From NCBI GenBank assembly GCA_014058405.1, contig CP047423.1, positions 2,898,501 through 2,962,500 on the forward strand: 64,000 bases of DNA, written 5' to 3'. This stretch comes from Candidatus Nitrospira kreftii. Lineage in GTDB: Bacteria; Nitrospirota; Nitrospiria; Nitrospirales; Nitrospiraceae. The notes under the pieces are model-generated. The model was not told where the DNA came from and searched no databases. It saw nothing but the letters and a program-made list of their open reading frames with translations. Made by a program: the position numbers and the translations under genes. Shown one piece after another: positions 25,865-34,434 of this stretch. The first letter of the stretch is position 1, and each line of letters begins with the position of its first letter.

Positions 25865-26986
25865 TCACTGTTTTGTCGGCACCAGCACGATCTCAACCCG
25901 GCGGTTTTGGGCCTGACCGGATGGGGTGTCATTGTCCGCGATGGGCTTGCTTTCCCCATACCCTTTGATGTCCATCCGCTCTGCCGCAATCCCTCCGTCG
26001 AGAAGAATCTTTTGCACCGATTGGGCCCGCGACTCAGAGAGGGACAGGTTATACTCGTTCGACCCAATCGAATCGGTATGGCCTTCGATGAGTAGATTTT
26101 GATTCGGCACAGCCGCCAGAGCCTTCGCGATTTTTGTCAGCTGCATTTGCATCGCCGGCTTGACGTCTGCCTTGTTAAAGTTGAAATAGATGTTCCCGGG
26201 CAAGGTGACGATCACTCCACGGGCGTCCTCACGCACCTTCGCCAGGCGTGACAACGTACTAGTCAGCTCCGCGCGTGACTTTTCGTGCTCCGCACGAAGT
26301 CGAGCAAGCTCATGTTCTGCCTGTTCTGCACGGGCCTGCTCAGCCGCCAGCGCCGCGAGCTTTTCTTGCTCCTCGCGAAGCCGAATGGCCTCAGCCTCGG
26401 CACGGGCCTGCTCGGCCGCCAGCGCGAGTTTCTCCTGTTGCTCGGCCGCCAGCGCGAGTTTTCTCTGCTCTTCGCGAAGCCGGGCAGCCTCCTGCTCAGC
26501 GCGGGCCCGCTCAGCCGCCAGCTTTTCTTTGGCAGCAAGCAGCGCCTGTTCTTGCTCTTTGGCCAAAGCCTTCACCCGTCCAAGTTCCGCTTCTTGCCCT
26601 TTTTTCCTAAGCATGAGAATCTCAGCGTCGCGTAGGGCAATCGCATTGCGGGTCTTCCTGTCATTTTCACGACGGATGGTTTCCTCGGCTGCCTGAGCTT
26701 CCGCTGCATGCTGTGCTTTCCGCGCCTCAGCTTCGGCCAGCCGTGCCTGGTGGAGAATGGCCGATGCATCATGGTCCTTTTCCCAGGACTTGTTGGCGAC
26801 GTCTAAGTTTGCAGCAGCAGAATCATAGGTTCGTGTCGCGCGTTTGTCCGCATTCGCCGACTTGGCATCTTGGAGAGCAAGCCGTGCATCGACAAGCTCT
26901 TTCGGCGGTGGGCCGGGAGCCGCGCAAGCCGCGACCGTCAAGACACCCAAGAGAATGGAACTGAGACTCACCCTTCTGTTTCGCAT
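25865..26986 (-). CDS. OmpA-family lipoprotein with long coiled coil
   Basis: 373 residues from ATG 26986 (AAGGAGA, spacing five). The signal peptide ends in a lipobox (VLTVAACAAP; Cys at about residue 21). A DUF4398-like helical part follows (DARLALQDAKSANAD...), then about 120 residues of Ala/Glu/Arg-rich coiled coil with repeated AEQARAE and RLREEQ units, visible as repeats in the DNA at 26330-26530. The C-terminal OmpA domain (about 255-373) has the peptidoglycan-binding block NLLIEGHTDSIGSNEYNLSL and SESRAQSV. It probably links the outer membrane to peptidoglycan. It lies 72 bases after the related short lipoprotein gene. Confidence 0.88.
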   Translation of the reverse strand: MRNRRVSLSSILLGVLTVAACAAPGPPPKELVDARLALQDAKSANADKRATRTYDSAAANLDVANKSWEKDHDASAILHQARLAEAEARKAQHAAEAQAAEETIRRENDRKTRNAIALRDAEILMLRKKGQEAELGRVKALAKEQEQALLAAKEKLAAERARAEQEAARLREEQRKLALAAEQQEKLALAAEQARAEAEAIRLREEQEKLAALAAEQARAEQAEHELARLRAEHEKSRAELTSTLSRLAKVREDARGVIVTLPGNIYFNFNKADVKPAMQMQLTKIAKALAAVPNQNLLIEGHTDSIGSNEYNLSLSESRAQSVQKILLDGGIAAERMDIKGYGESKPIADNDTPSGQAQNRRVEIVLVPTKQ

Positions 26987-27058
26987 AGCATCTCCTTTTT
27001 TCGCTTGGTTCTTCATTCCTCAGGCCTCTCGTTCATCAGACTCCATCGCCAGCCCAGG

Positions 27059-27445
27059 TTATGGAGTCTGCAATTGTTTCTGCAGTGATTTGGCTTGAAC
27101 CTCAATCTCATCTGCTTGCTGACGCACCACAGCCGCCTCGCCCTTCTTCTGTTCCGCTTGAGCCCGCACTCGTGCGGCTTCGGCGTATGTCGTCGTCTCA
27201 AGGAGACGCTCGCGTGCCGCCGTGTGATCGCCCTTCCCGGAAGCCTGCTGGGCAGCGCCGAGAGCCTGCCTGGCTTTCTGGAGAAGATCAGGAGCGCGCT
27301 CGAACGCACCTGCTGATTCAGCGCTCCGGATCGTGGCTTCAGTTTCCGCCAGTTGCGCTGGGGTCACTGGGGAGACTTTCGACGCACAGCCGATAGCAAT
27401 GCACGATATTGCGATAATCAGGGTTGGCCCAATCACATTCCTCAT
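27059..27445 (-). CDS. DUF4398-type lipoprotein
   Basis: 128 residues from ATG 27445, with AAGGAG six bases upstream. Lipobox IAIGCASK puts the lipidated Cys at residue 20. The mature part is helical and Ala/Glu/Gln-rich (ATIRSAESAGAFERAPDLLQ, KARQALGAAQQASGKGDHTA), the DUF4398 pattern that also opens the OmpA protein encoded just downstream. The two may interact in the envelope. No enzymatic motif. Confidence 0.8.
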   Translation of the reverse strand: MRNVIGPTLIIAISCIAIGCASKVSPVTPAQLAETEATIRSAESAGAFERAPDLLQKARQALGAAQQASGKGDHTAARERLLETTTYAEAARVRAQAEQKKGEAAVVRQQADEIEVQAKSLQKQLQTP

Positions 27446-27652
27446 ACAGAACTCCTTTTCGTCTTGTGGGATTTCCCTCTCCCCAAACTGCACTTGTTGG
27501 TTTTCATTCTGCAAACTCCAAGCACCAAACATTTGGACACCCCTCACCCACTACCATTTTGAACGTTGACCGTACCGACCAAGCCCTTTTGATCTATTGG
27601 ATCAGTGGGACGGACAGCACTCTCCTCCTTCAGCGCTTCCCTCCCAGTCACA

Positions 27653-27868
27653 TCACACAGCAGTCAAACGTTCCCACGTGCGGCGATCCCTCGTCTGCCC
27701 CTGATAGGGTTTTGCCGGCACCTCAATCCGATGCGTGAGCACCACAGGGTCAACAACTTCGCCGCAATTGATACAGCGCCACCCCTCGAACAGGACACGG
27801 CCTGTATCATCTCTCAAATCGACGAACGAATCGCGAATCATGCACCCTTTGCAACGTTCGCACCTCAT
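27653..27868 (-). CDS. Small zinc-ribbon protein
   Basis: 71 residues. I prefer ATG 27868 because AAGGAGG is six bases away; the ATG at 27874 abuts the site. Two CxxC pairs (CERCKGC and CINCGE, about 27 residues apart) form a zinc ribbon around DLRDDTGRVLFEGWR. The C terminus is basic. Cytoplasmic; function unknown. Confidence 0.7.
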   Translation of the reverse strand: MRCERCKGCMIRDSFVDLRDDTGRVLFEGWRCINCGEVVDPVVLTHRIEVPAKPYQGQTRDRRTWERLTAV

Positions 27869-27926
27869 GACCATCCTCCTTCAAGCCTTCCAGTTCCCGA
27901 CAGCAGGTCGTCATTCCCTGCTCACC

Positions 27927-28190
27927 TCAGGTGTTGACAAAGTTGCGGCCTCGTTCAATGACCTTCTGGAACTTCTCGGTCGCCTGCTCTTTTGCACTAT
28001 GGATCTTTTCGGTCGCCTCCTCTGTCATGTCTCCAGCTCGATCACGGACATCTTCGGCGAAATCTGCGATTCGACGACGAGTTCGAGTCCCCGATTGTGG
28101 GGCATAGAGCAATGCGGCCGTTCCTCCAACCACGCACCCCGCTAAAAATGACAGCCCTACTCCCATCAATCCACAACGTCCGTCTGTCAT
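27927..28190 (-). CDS. YtxH-type small membrane protein
   Basis: 87 residues. One N-terminal transmembrane helix with small residues (GLSFLAGCVVGGTAALLYAP) is followed by the family's QSGTRTRRRI and a long amphipathic helix (AEDVRDRAGDMTEEATEKIH, SAKEQATEKFQKVIERG). YtxH-like proteins are general-stress envelope proteins of unknown mechanism. Its ATG overlaps the previous stop (ATGA), so it is the third gene of a coupled set. Confidence 0.82.
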   Translation of the reverse strand: MTDGRCGLMGVGLSFLAGCVVGGTAALLYAPQSGTRTRRRIADFAEDVRDRAGDMTEEATEKIHSAKEQATEKFQKVIERGRNFVNT

Positions 28191-28405
28191 GCTGCACCTC
28201 CCTTTCTGTGTAATGAAGTGTTACTGTGATTGACCTCACCCATTCTTGCCTTCATTAGTGGAGCACACCGCCTGAGATACAAGTGAGACGATGCTCCACG
28301 CTTCAGCAACATTTGGGCGGCCGGTTGAGAGATCCTTCGCCATACACGACCGATTCGCCCCTCATGACGTCTGACCTGTCTGATGAGTCCGCGCATCGTC
28401 CTCAT
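28187..28405 (-). CDS. Small basic hypothetical protein, translationally coupled
   Basis: 72 residues from ATG 28405, overlapping the PilZ-like stop by four bases and itself ending in an ATGA overlap with the YtxH gene. The sequence is Arg-rich with no motif I know (MRTMRGLIRQVRRHEGRIGR). The double overlap is the main evidence that it is real. Confidence 0.5.
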   Translation of the reverse strand: MRTMRGLIRQVRRHEGRIGRVWRRISQPAAQMLLKRGASSHLYLRRCAPLMKARMGEVNHSNTSLHRKGGAA

Positions 28406-28893
28406 ACACCCTCCTTTGGCCCGCTCAGAGTGTCCGGACCAAGCAATTGCGGCCACTGCTGCTGGAAGAGAACGCCGAACCCCGCTTCGTTCTTAAATTC
28501 GTCGTCCTGCGGACAGTGCCAAATGACCTTTCCTTGAATGAGCTCTTGCCCCACCGAATCCTCCTCTCCTGGGACAAGGCTGATGGTGATGTCCGAACCA
28601 ATGGGCGCCATCCAGGTCGATTCAACAAACATCGTTGGTTTCCCGATATACGGCGTTGTTCCCTCATGGCAATTTCCATCCTGATCCCAAACCAAGAGCT
28701 TCCAAGGTTGCTTCCTATCTCCTCGCTGGCCCTCTTCGCTCCCGGAGGCTCGGTCACTCTTGACCCTCTCTGTGAGTACCGGGTTGGAACCTGACGCACC
28801 AACTGCCTTCTCTTCTAACTTTCGGCGGTCACCATGTCTTCTCTCTTGATGATCGCCGCTTGCTCCGACCGCCGCCATCAACACCGGATTCAC
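28402..28893 (-). CDS. PilZ-like domain protein
   Basis: About 160 residues. The start is ambiguous: GTG 28893 touches the AGGAGG, GTG 28884 is spaced eight bases from it. The N-terminal third is charged and low in complexity (HQERRHGDRRKLEEK). The C-terminal ~100 residues look like a divergent PilZ barrel: MFVESTWMAPIGSDITISLV, then GKVIWHCPQDDEFKNEAGFG and VLFQQQW. PilZ proteins bind cyclic di-GMP through RxxxR and a D/NxSxxG motif; the second motif is not clear here, so nucleotide binding is doubtful. First of three overlapping genes. Confidence 0.55.
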   Translation of the reverse strand: MNPVLMAAVGASGDHQERRHGDRRKLEEKAVGASGSNPVLTERVKSDRASGSEEGQRGDRKQPWKLLVWDQDGNCHEGTTPYIGKPTMFVESTWMAPIGSDITISLVPGEEDSVGQELIQGKVIWHCPQDDEFKNEAGFGVLFQQQWPQLLGPDTLSGPKEGV

Positions 28894-29502
28894 CTCCTAT
28901 TATCAGAGCAGGTCAATCATGACTGAATATTCATAAATGACTATGTAGTCACTTCTAACATTTATCGCTACTCCCGTCAAGCTATTCCGACGCATATCTG
29001 TCAAAATCTCCTTGAGTCGCTCCCGTCGACTGCTACGCCAACACTCTGAGACCTCAATGCCCTGCATGACGATAAGAACCGCCAATTCCGAGATCGTCCC
29101 GTTCCGGCCCTCAGGGTTGACCGTAGGTGCTTCGACGCTCTTGTGGCTTCTTGGGGCAAGGTACGCGCTCACACTGTGGAAAACGCAGCATTTTTTCGAT
29201 AATCCATGACTCCTTGCTCGGACAATACAACCAATGTGCCATCTATCCCTCGAACCATATTGGCCTGACTCCTGCTACGAGAAAATGACAACGAACTCGT
29301 GTCACCAGATGGACCATCGAGGCAGTCAGAAGCACGCACGACGTGCTCGTGGCACACGAAGGGAAAGAAATCCACCCGCAAAGAGGGATGGACTCCGGAG
29401 TCTTGGACGAGTTCAGGGTCGGCGACTATGCCGAAGTCTATACGCCACCAGTGGAACACTTCATAGCGATCCGCCTAACCCACTTCGCGAGGATATGGCA
29501 CA
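28894..29502. other. 609-base stretch without a convincing gene
   Basis: Two minus-strand frames (28903-29172, GTG start; 29169-29459) overlap by four bases but lack ribosome-binding sites and familiar motifs. On the plus strand, a frame in phase with 29343 reads VTRWTIEAVRSTHDVLVAHE and GVLDEFRVGDYAEVYTPP after an in-frame stop; it resembles a small secreted beta-rich domain and could be a decayed gene. None is strong enough to call. Confidence 0.35.
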
Positions 29503-29784
29503 ATGACTTCTCTGTTGGTGGCACTCAGTTTGGCGATTCTCATCGCCCTCTTCGCCCTACAAAACACCTTTCCCGTAACGGTTCAGTTTCTCTTCTGGGA
29601 GTACCAAACCTCATTGGTCCTGGTGATTCTCGGTTCGACCGCCATTGGCGCTGCTCTAAGCGCCATCGCCTCAATAGGGGCACGCTGGCGCCATGGGAGA
29701 GAAACTCGTTTGCTGACCGCGGCCTTGCAAGAGGAACGAAAGCGGATTGCCGACCTGGAACGGCGAGTCCGCAACATGCGGTAA
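29503..29784 (+). CDS. LapA-like (DUF1049) membrane protein
   Basis: 93 residues, ATG 29503 with GAGGA upstream. Two transmembrane helices with the LapA motif between them (LFALQNTFPVTVQFLFWEYQ, then SLVLVILGSTAIGAALSAIA), followed by a cytoplasmic coiled-coil tail (LLTAALQEERKRIADLERRV). Members act in lipopolysaccharide assembly or envelope organisation. Stands alone on the plus strand, convergent with the BrkB-type gene. Confidence 0.85.
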   Translation: MTSLLVALSLAILIALFALQNTFPVTVQFLFWEYQTSLVLVILGSTAIGAALSAIASIGARWRHGRETRLLTAALQEERKRIADLERRVRNMR

Positions 29785-29862
29785 CTTCGAGGCCTTACCC
29801 TCTCATTTTCAGGCGATTACGGTTGCGTCTCGACACCGAACGATCCGCCTCAGCGCCGGAGG

Positions 29863-30732
29863 TCATGTAGGCGAGCCTTTATCTCGCGCATCCGATCTCG
29901 TTGCGCAAAACCAAGCGACTTCGGCTCCAAGTATGAACACGAGCGAGGCGTAGTACAGCCACATAAAGAAGAACATCAGGCCGCCCAAGGTGCCATACAA
30001 GACAAGGGAGGCTTGGGCCATGGATACATACCAGGCAAAGCCCCAGCGCGCCAATTGAAACAACAGCGTCGCGCTCAAGGCGCCGATCAGCAGCGCTTCG
30101 GGCGGCAGCGTGATTGCCGGAGCGACACGGTACAGCACGTAGAACAACGCGACCATCGCAACGAATCCCAGAACCCGGTCCAACACCGTCAAGGCGGGCG
30201 CGAATACCGGCGCCAATGATGGATATTCCTCCGCGAGCGTCCACGCAATCGTCACGAACGATGTATTGATAATGACGCCCAGCAGTAACGCTGCGACAAG
30301 CAGAGTGATGAGGAGATCGATCCCGACCCCTCGGATGAACGTACGAGACTGCTGGGCACGAAACACCTGATTGAGCACGATTCGGACGGACCCGAAGAGA
30401 AAGCTGCTAAACACCACAAATGACACGACTCCAGCCACACCCAGTAGGCCGCGGCTGGCCACGACCGCGGCCATGCTGTCCGCCATCGCCTGCTGTGACT
30501 GGGGAAGAAACGACTGCAAGACCGATTTGACTTCGTTCATCGCGCGCTCAGAGTCCAACACGGTGTACCCGAGCAGTGAGACCATCAGCAGTGAAAGCGG
30601 GATGAAGTAGAGCAGAAGATTGAAGGCCAGCGCACTCGTGTAAAAGAACCCATTGTCCGCTAAGAACTTCTCCGCGACAGACTGCAGAAACGTCCAGGCA
30701 TGACCGAACCACTGGCGCCACGTTCGGCTCAG
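29863..30732 (-). CDS. YihY/BrkB-family membrane protein (start codon unusual)
   Basis: About 289 residues. Six hydrophobic helices and the family signature FFYTSALAFNLLLYFIPLSL, GLLGVAGVVSFVVFSSFLFG, FRAQQSRTFIRG and LYGTLGGLMFFFMWLYYASL identify the YihY/BrkB family, often annotated 'ribonuclease BN-like' but of unsettled function. The frame is open far into the preceding AI-2E-type gene, yet contains no ATG, GTG or TTG near the true N terminus. The only candidate at the gene boundary is a CTG at 30732 overlapping the upstream TGA. The listed start assumes this coupled CTG; it is the main uncertainty. Confidence 0.8.
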   Translation of the reverse strand: MSRTWRQWFGHAWTFLQSVAEKFLADNGFFYTSALAFNLLLYFIPLSLLMVSLLGYTVLDSERAMNEVKSVLQSFLPQSQQAMADSMAAVVASRGLLGVAGVVSFVVFSSFLFGSVRIVLNQVFRAQQSRTFIRGVGIDLLITLLVAALLLGVIINTSFVTIAWTLAEEYPSLAPVFAPALTVLDRVLGFVAMVALFYVLYRVAPAITLPPEALLIGALSATLLFQLARWGFAWYVSMAQASLVLYGTLGGLMFFFMWLYYASLVFILGAEVAWFCATRSDARDKGSPT

Positions 30733-31820
30733 GACTCGATGCTTCGCAACACCACACCCGATCGTTCGGCTCGATAGCTCTCCAGAAGAGCAAAACTGAT
30801 GGCAACGACTAGGGGACCAGCCACGATGCCCACCAATCCAAAAAACTGGATGCCACCCAATACCGCGAAGAACGTCAGCAGCGTGTGCAATTTCGAGGCT
30901 TCTCCGACGACGATGGTCCGAACCACGTAATCGAGGACGGCAATGACGACCCCCGAGACACAGAGGATGGCTCCGGCTGCATAGTCGCCCTGAATAAACG
31001 AGTACAGTGCTACCGGGAGCCATACGATCCCGGCTCCGACCAGAGGCAAGTAAGCTAGTATGCCCATCACCGCGCCCCACAGCAGAGGGACTGGCATCCC
31101 GGCAAACCAAAACGCGAGGCCGCCCACGATGCCTTCAAGCGCGGCCACGAGCGTATTGCCGAGGACGGCGCCCCTCATCACCTCACCAAATCGATGGACC
31201 ACCAACTGTTGGTGCGGTTCGTCGAGAGGCAGAATATCTTTCAGCCAATCGACTATCCCTTTGCCGTCACGGAAGAAATAGAACGTGCAGAGCAGAATAA
31301 TGGCGAGCTCCATCAAGGCGACAAGCACATTCTTCGCAAACTGCGTCAATTGCTCTACCAGCGAGCTACCGAGTTGAGCCAAATTTTCCACCAGCACAGA
31401 GCGTAAATCGGTACCGGTCATCCTCTGGAACTCCTGGAGCTGTTCCAAGATCGCCGTCACCCAGGGATGCACGCGCCATTGCTCCATCACATCCAGTCCC
31501 TGTTCCAGGGTAGACACGACCGTCAAGTAAGTCCTGGCCAATTCTTTTCCGATCAAGAACGACAAATATGCGAGGGGGAGAATCAGCCCGATCGTCACCG
31601 CCACACTCATTACCAACGCACTGAGCGATCGTCGATCACCGGTCAGCTTCACGATTCTGCAATACTGTGGATAGAGTCCGTACGAAAGGACGGCGGACCA
31701 GATGAGTGCGGAGAAATAAGGACGAAAGGTGGCGAAGAGCAGGTATCCCAAGCCGACCAGAAAAACAAGTGTGACGAGACGAGCGGTTGAGTCGAGAGTC
31801 TTATTACCCTCTTCATCCAT
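30729..31820 (-). CDS. AI-2E family transporter (PerM/YdiK type)
   Basis: 363 residues with about eight transmembrane helices in the family's 2+1+5 layout: two at the N terminus (about 13-45), one near 65-90, a long amphipathic periplasmic or cytoplasmic part with repeated LEQL/VEQLTQFAKN, and five from about 150 on. GGLAFWFAGMPVPLLWGAVM, GIVGGL and GAGIVWLPVALYSF are characteristic. Named after the autoinducer-2 exporter TqsA, but many members export other small molecules or Na+ for protons. It overlaps the BrkB-type gene by four bases, so the two are one unit. Confidence 0.87.
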   Translation of the reverse strand: MDEEGNKTLDSTARLVTLVFLVGLGYLLFATFRPYFSALIWSAVLSYGLYPQYCRIVKLTGDRRSLSALVMSVAVTIGLILPLAYLSFLIGKELARTYLTVVSTLEQGLDVMEQWRVHPWVTAILEQLQEFQRMTGTDLRSVLVENLAQLGSSLVEQLTQFAKNVLVALMELAIILLCTFYFFRDGKGIVDWLKDILPLDEPHQQLVVHRFGEVMRGAVLGNTLVAALEGIVGGLAFWFAGMPVPLLWGAVMGILAYLPLVGAGIVWLPVALYSFIQGDYAAGAILCVSGVVIAVLDYVVRTIVVGEASKLHTLLTFFAVLGGIQFFGLVGIVAGPLVVAISFALLESYRAERSGVVLRSIES

Positions 31821-32226
31821 GAGAATGACTCCCGGTCGTGTTCTGCGACGCTGGCTCCTGGGAAGACCCCGTTCTTCAGCCTTGAGGTCTTTGAGACCTG
31901 ACTGTCTGTCCCATCATAGGTACCTGATCGAGCTTCGTCCAGTCTTCCCACGTGCGACCGTGAAGACCGGCTTTGATCCGCCACGACGGAAAGGCGTGCT
32001 CATCCGGAACGTTGGAAGGAGCGACCCCGAATCGGATCGGCAGTTGGCGGAGGCGACCACTAGACAAGGTAGCTCCCCCGTGCTTCTGCCTTCGTCGAGC
32101 GTTTCGCCGCATCGGCGCAACTCGCCGCAATTGCTTGTTCGGATGTACTTTTTTTCTCCCCCCCCCTTTCATAGCACGGGCGATCTGCTTAGGATAGGCT
32201 GAATCGAAGACAAGGAGGATCATTCT
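31821..32226. other. Divergent control region before glgB
   Basis: 406 bases between the AI-2E-type gene (minus) and glgB (plus). A T-run followed by a nine-C run lies at about 32151-32167. A strong AAGGAGG precedes glgB. A minus-strand frame (31876-32271) crosses the glgB start and has no supporting signals. No promoter is clear enough to call. Confidence 0.4.
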
Positions 32227-34428
32227 ATGGTGCAGCACGAACAGATCGAACGACTCGTCAACGCCGAGCATTGGAATCCTCGTGAACTACTCGGCCCCCA
32301 TCGCATTTCTGTGAATGGGTCGGACTCGCTCGTGATTCGAACCTTTGCGCCGGACGCCAGCGAGACACAAGTGATTCTAGATACTCCCGGCCGCAAGCGG
32401 ATAGAAATGAACCGCATTCATGAATCAGGATTGTTTGAGGCGATCCTGGACGCGCCGAAGGGAACACTGAAATATCGACTCCGGGTCACCGATTCTCAAG
32501 GAACCGTCACGGAACACCACGATCCCTATGCTTTCCCTCTTTTGATCAGCGACCATGATCTGCTCCTGTTTGCGGAGGGAAATCTTTTCAAAAGCTACGA
32601 GAAACTGGGCGCTCATCTCACAACCGTCGACGGGATTATCGGTATTCATTTCGTCGTCTGGGCCCCGAACGCCATGCGAGTCAGCGTCGTCGGCGCCTTC
32701 AACGACTGGGACGGCCGGTGCCATCAGATGATGAGTCGGGGGTCGACCGGGATCTGGGAATTGTTCGTCCCCGACGTTCCCGAAGGAACACTCTACAAAT
32801 ACGAAATCCGCTCTCGCCATGTCGACGCACCCTTCACCAAGGCTGATCCGTACGCATTCTCAGCGGAACTGCGGCCTCGCACAGCATCAATCGTTCGAAA
32901 CCTTTCCGGCTATCGATGGAACGACCAAGCGTGGATGGACGCCCGCGCTGCGCGTGATCCGCTTACCGCACCCATGTCCATCTATGAGGTCCATCTGGGA
33001 TCCTGGATGCGGGTACCTGAGGAGGAGAACCGCTGGCTCACATACCGCGAATTGGCCGATAAACTCATTCACTACGTCAAATACATGGGCTATACCCACA
33101 TTGAACTGATGCCGGTCACCGAACATCCGTTCGACGGATCGTGGGGCTATCAAGCCACCGGTTACTATGCCGCCACGAGTCGGTTCGGCACACCTGAAGA
33201 TTTCATGGCGTTCGTCGATGCCGCGCATCAAGCGGGAATCGGCATCATCATGGACTGGGCGCCGGCGCACTTCCCTGACGATGCGTATGGGTTGGCCTGG
33301 TTCGATGGCACACACCTATATGACCACGAGGATCCGCGGCTTGGCTATCATCCGGAATGGAAGAGTCGCATCTTTAACTACGGCCGCGTGGAAGTCAAAA
33401 ATTTTCTCCAGAACAGTGCGCTCTTCTGGTTGGACAAATATCATATCGACGGTCTTCGTGTGGACGCGGTGGCGTCGATGTTGTATCTGGACTATGGGAG
33501 AAAAGCTGGCGAGTGGATCCCCAACCAGTTCGGCGGAAACGAAAACTTGGCGGCTGTCTCCTTTCTCAAAGAATTGAATGTGCTTGTCCATCAGGAGCAT
33601 CCCGGCGCGGTCACAATCGCTGAAGAATCCACGGCCTGGCCGGGCGTTTCAAAGCCGACCTACACGGGGGGATTGGGATTTACCTTCAAATGGAACATGG
33701 GCTGGATGCATGACATGCTGGACTATTTCGGAAAGGACGCCATCCATCGTAAATATCACCAGAATCAAATTACATTTGGATTGCTCTATGCGTTCCATGA
33801 AAACTTCGTTCTCGTGCTGTCCCACGACGAAGTCGTGCACGGGAAGAAGGCACTGCTCGACAAGATGCCGGGAGATCTCTGGCAACGCTTTGCGAACCTG
33901 CGCGCCCTCTATGGCTACATGTACAGTCATCCCGGGAAGAACATGCTCTTTATGGGAGGGGAATTCGGCCAGTGGTGGGAGTGGAACCATGACGACAGCC
34001 TTCAGTGGCATCTCTGCCAGCATGAATCGCACGCTGGCCTGCAACGATACGTCCGGGATCTCAACTGGCTCTATCGGAACGAACCTGCGCTGCACCAGGT
34101 CGATTACGACTGGACCGGATTCCAGTGGATCGACATCAATGACACGGAGAATTCCGTCATCTCATTTCTCCGCAAGGCCAGAGACCCGAACAATCAAATC
34201 GTCTGCGTATGCAACTTCACGCCGGTTCCACGCTATAGATACCGAATTGGCGTGCCCTCCTTGGGACACTATCGTGAGCTATTGAACAGCGACGCTGAAA
34301 TATATGGTGGGAGCAACATAGGCAACGAGGGCGGAGTGATGGCCGAGCCGATTTCCGCTCATGGTTTTCCAAGCTCGATCGTGCTGACCCTGCCTCCTCT
34401 CTCTGTCTTGTACTTCAAAGCGGGATGA
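32227..34428 (+). CDS. glgB: 1,4-alpha-glucan branching enzyme
   Basis: 733 residues, ATG 32227 behind AAGGAGG. Two N-terminal E-set domains (WNPRELLGPHRIS...; then a CBM48 with VSVVGAFNDWDGRCHQM), the GH13_9 barrel and a C-terminal beta domain. Catalytic motifs: GLRVDAVASMLYLDYGRKAG (nucleophile near 413), IAEESTAWPGVSKP (acid/base near 466) and LSHDEVVHGK (near 532). GSWGYQATGYYAATSRFGTP is a branching-enzyme mark. It forms alpha-1,6 branches in glucan made by GlgE or GlgA. The gene is separate from the glgC series, with its own promoter region. Confidence 0.96.
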   Translation: MVQHEQIERLVNAEHWNPRELLGPHRISVNGSDSLVIRTFAPDASETQVILDTPGRKRIEMNRIHESGLFEAILDAPKGTLKYRLRVTDSQGTVTEHHDPYAFPLLISDHDLLLFAEGNLFKSYEKLGAHLTTVDGIIGIHFVVWAPNAMRVSVVGAFNDWDGRCHQMMSRGSTGIWELFVPDVPEGTLYKYEIRSRHVDAPFTKADPYAFSAELRPRTASIVRNLSGYRWNDQAWMDARAARDPLTAPMSIYEVHLGSWMRVPEEENRWLTYRELADKLIHYVKYMGYTHIELMPVTEHPFDGSWGYQATGYYAATSRFGTPEDFMAFVDAAHQAGIGIIMDWAPAHFPDDAYGLAWFDGTHLYDHEDPRLGYHPEWKSRIFNYGRVEVKNFLQNSALFWLDKYHIDGLRVDAVASMLYLDYGRKAGEWIPNQFGGNENLAAVSFLKELNVLVHQEHPGAVTIAEESTAWPGVSKPTYTGGLGFTFKWNMGWMHDMLDYFGKDAIHRKYHQNQITFGLLYAFHENFVLVLSHDEVVHGKKALLDKMPGDLWQRFANLRALYGYMYSHPGKNMLFMGGEFGQWWEWNHDDSLQWHLCQHESHAGLQRYVRDLNWLYRNEPALHQVDYDWTGFQWIDINDTENSVISFLRKARDPNNQIVCVCNFTPVPRYRYRIGVPSLGHYRELLNSDAEIYGGSNIGNEGGVMAEPISAHGFPSSIVLTLPPLSVLYFKAG

Positions 34429-34434
34429 CTCCCC

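Noticed and set aside
28903-29459. Two overlapping minus-strand frames
   Set aside because: No ribosome-binding sites or motifs; recorded only within the gene-free stretch.
30733-31110. N-terminal extension of the BrkB-type frame
   Set aside because: It is antiframe to the AI-2E transporter and its sequence is Arg/His/Ser-rich without family similarity.
32151-32167. T-run followed by nine C residues
   Set aside because: A simple homopolymer tract; possible phase variation was considered, but it is not inside a coding region or at promoter spacing I can support.
31876-32271. Minus-strand frame of 131 codons before glgB
   Set aside because: It crosses the glgB start and ribosome-binding site, has no ribosome-binding site of its own and no recognisable motif.
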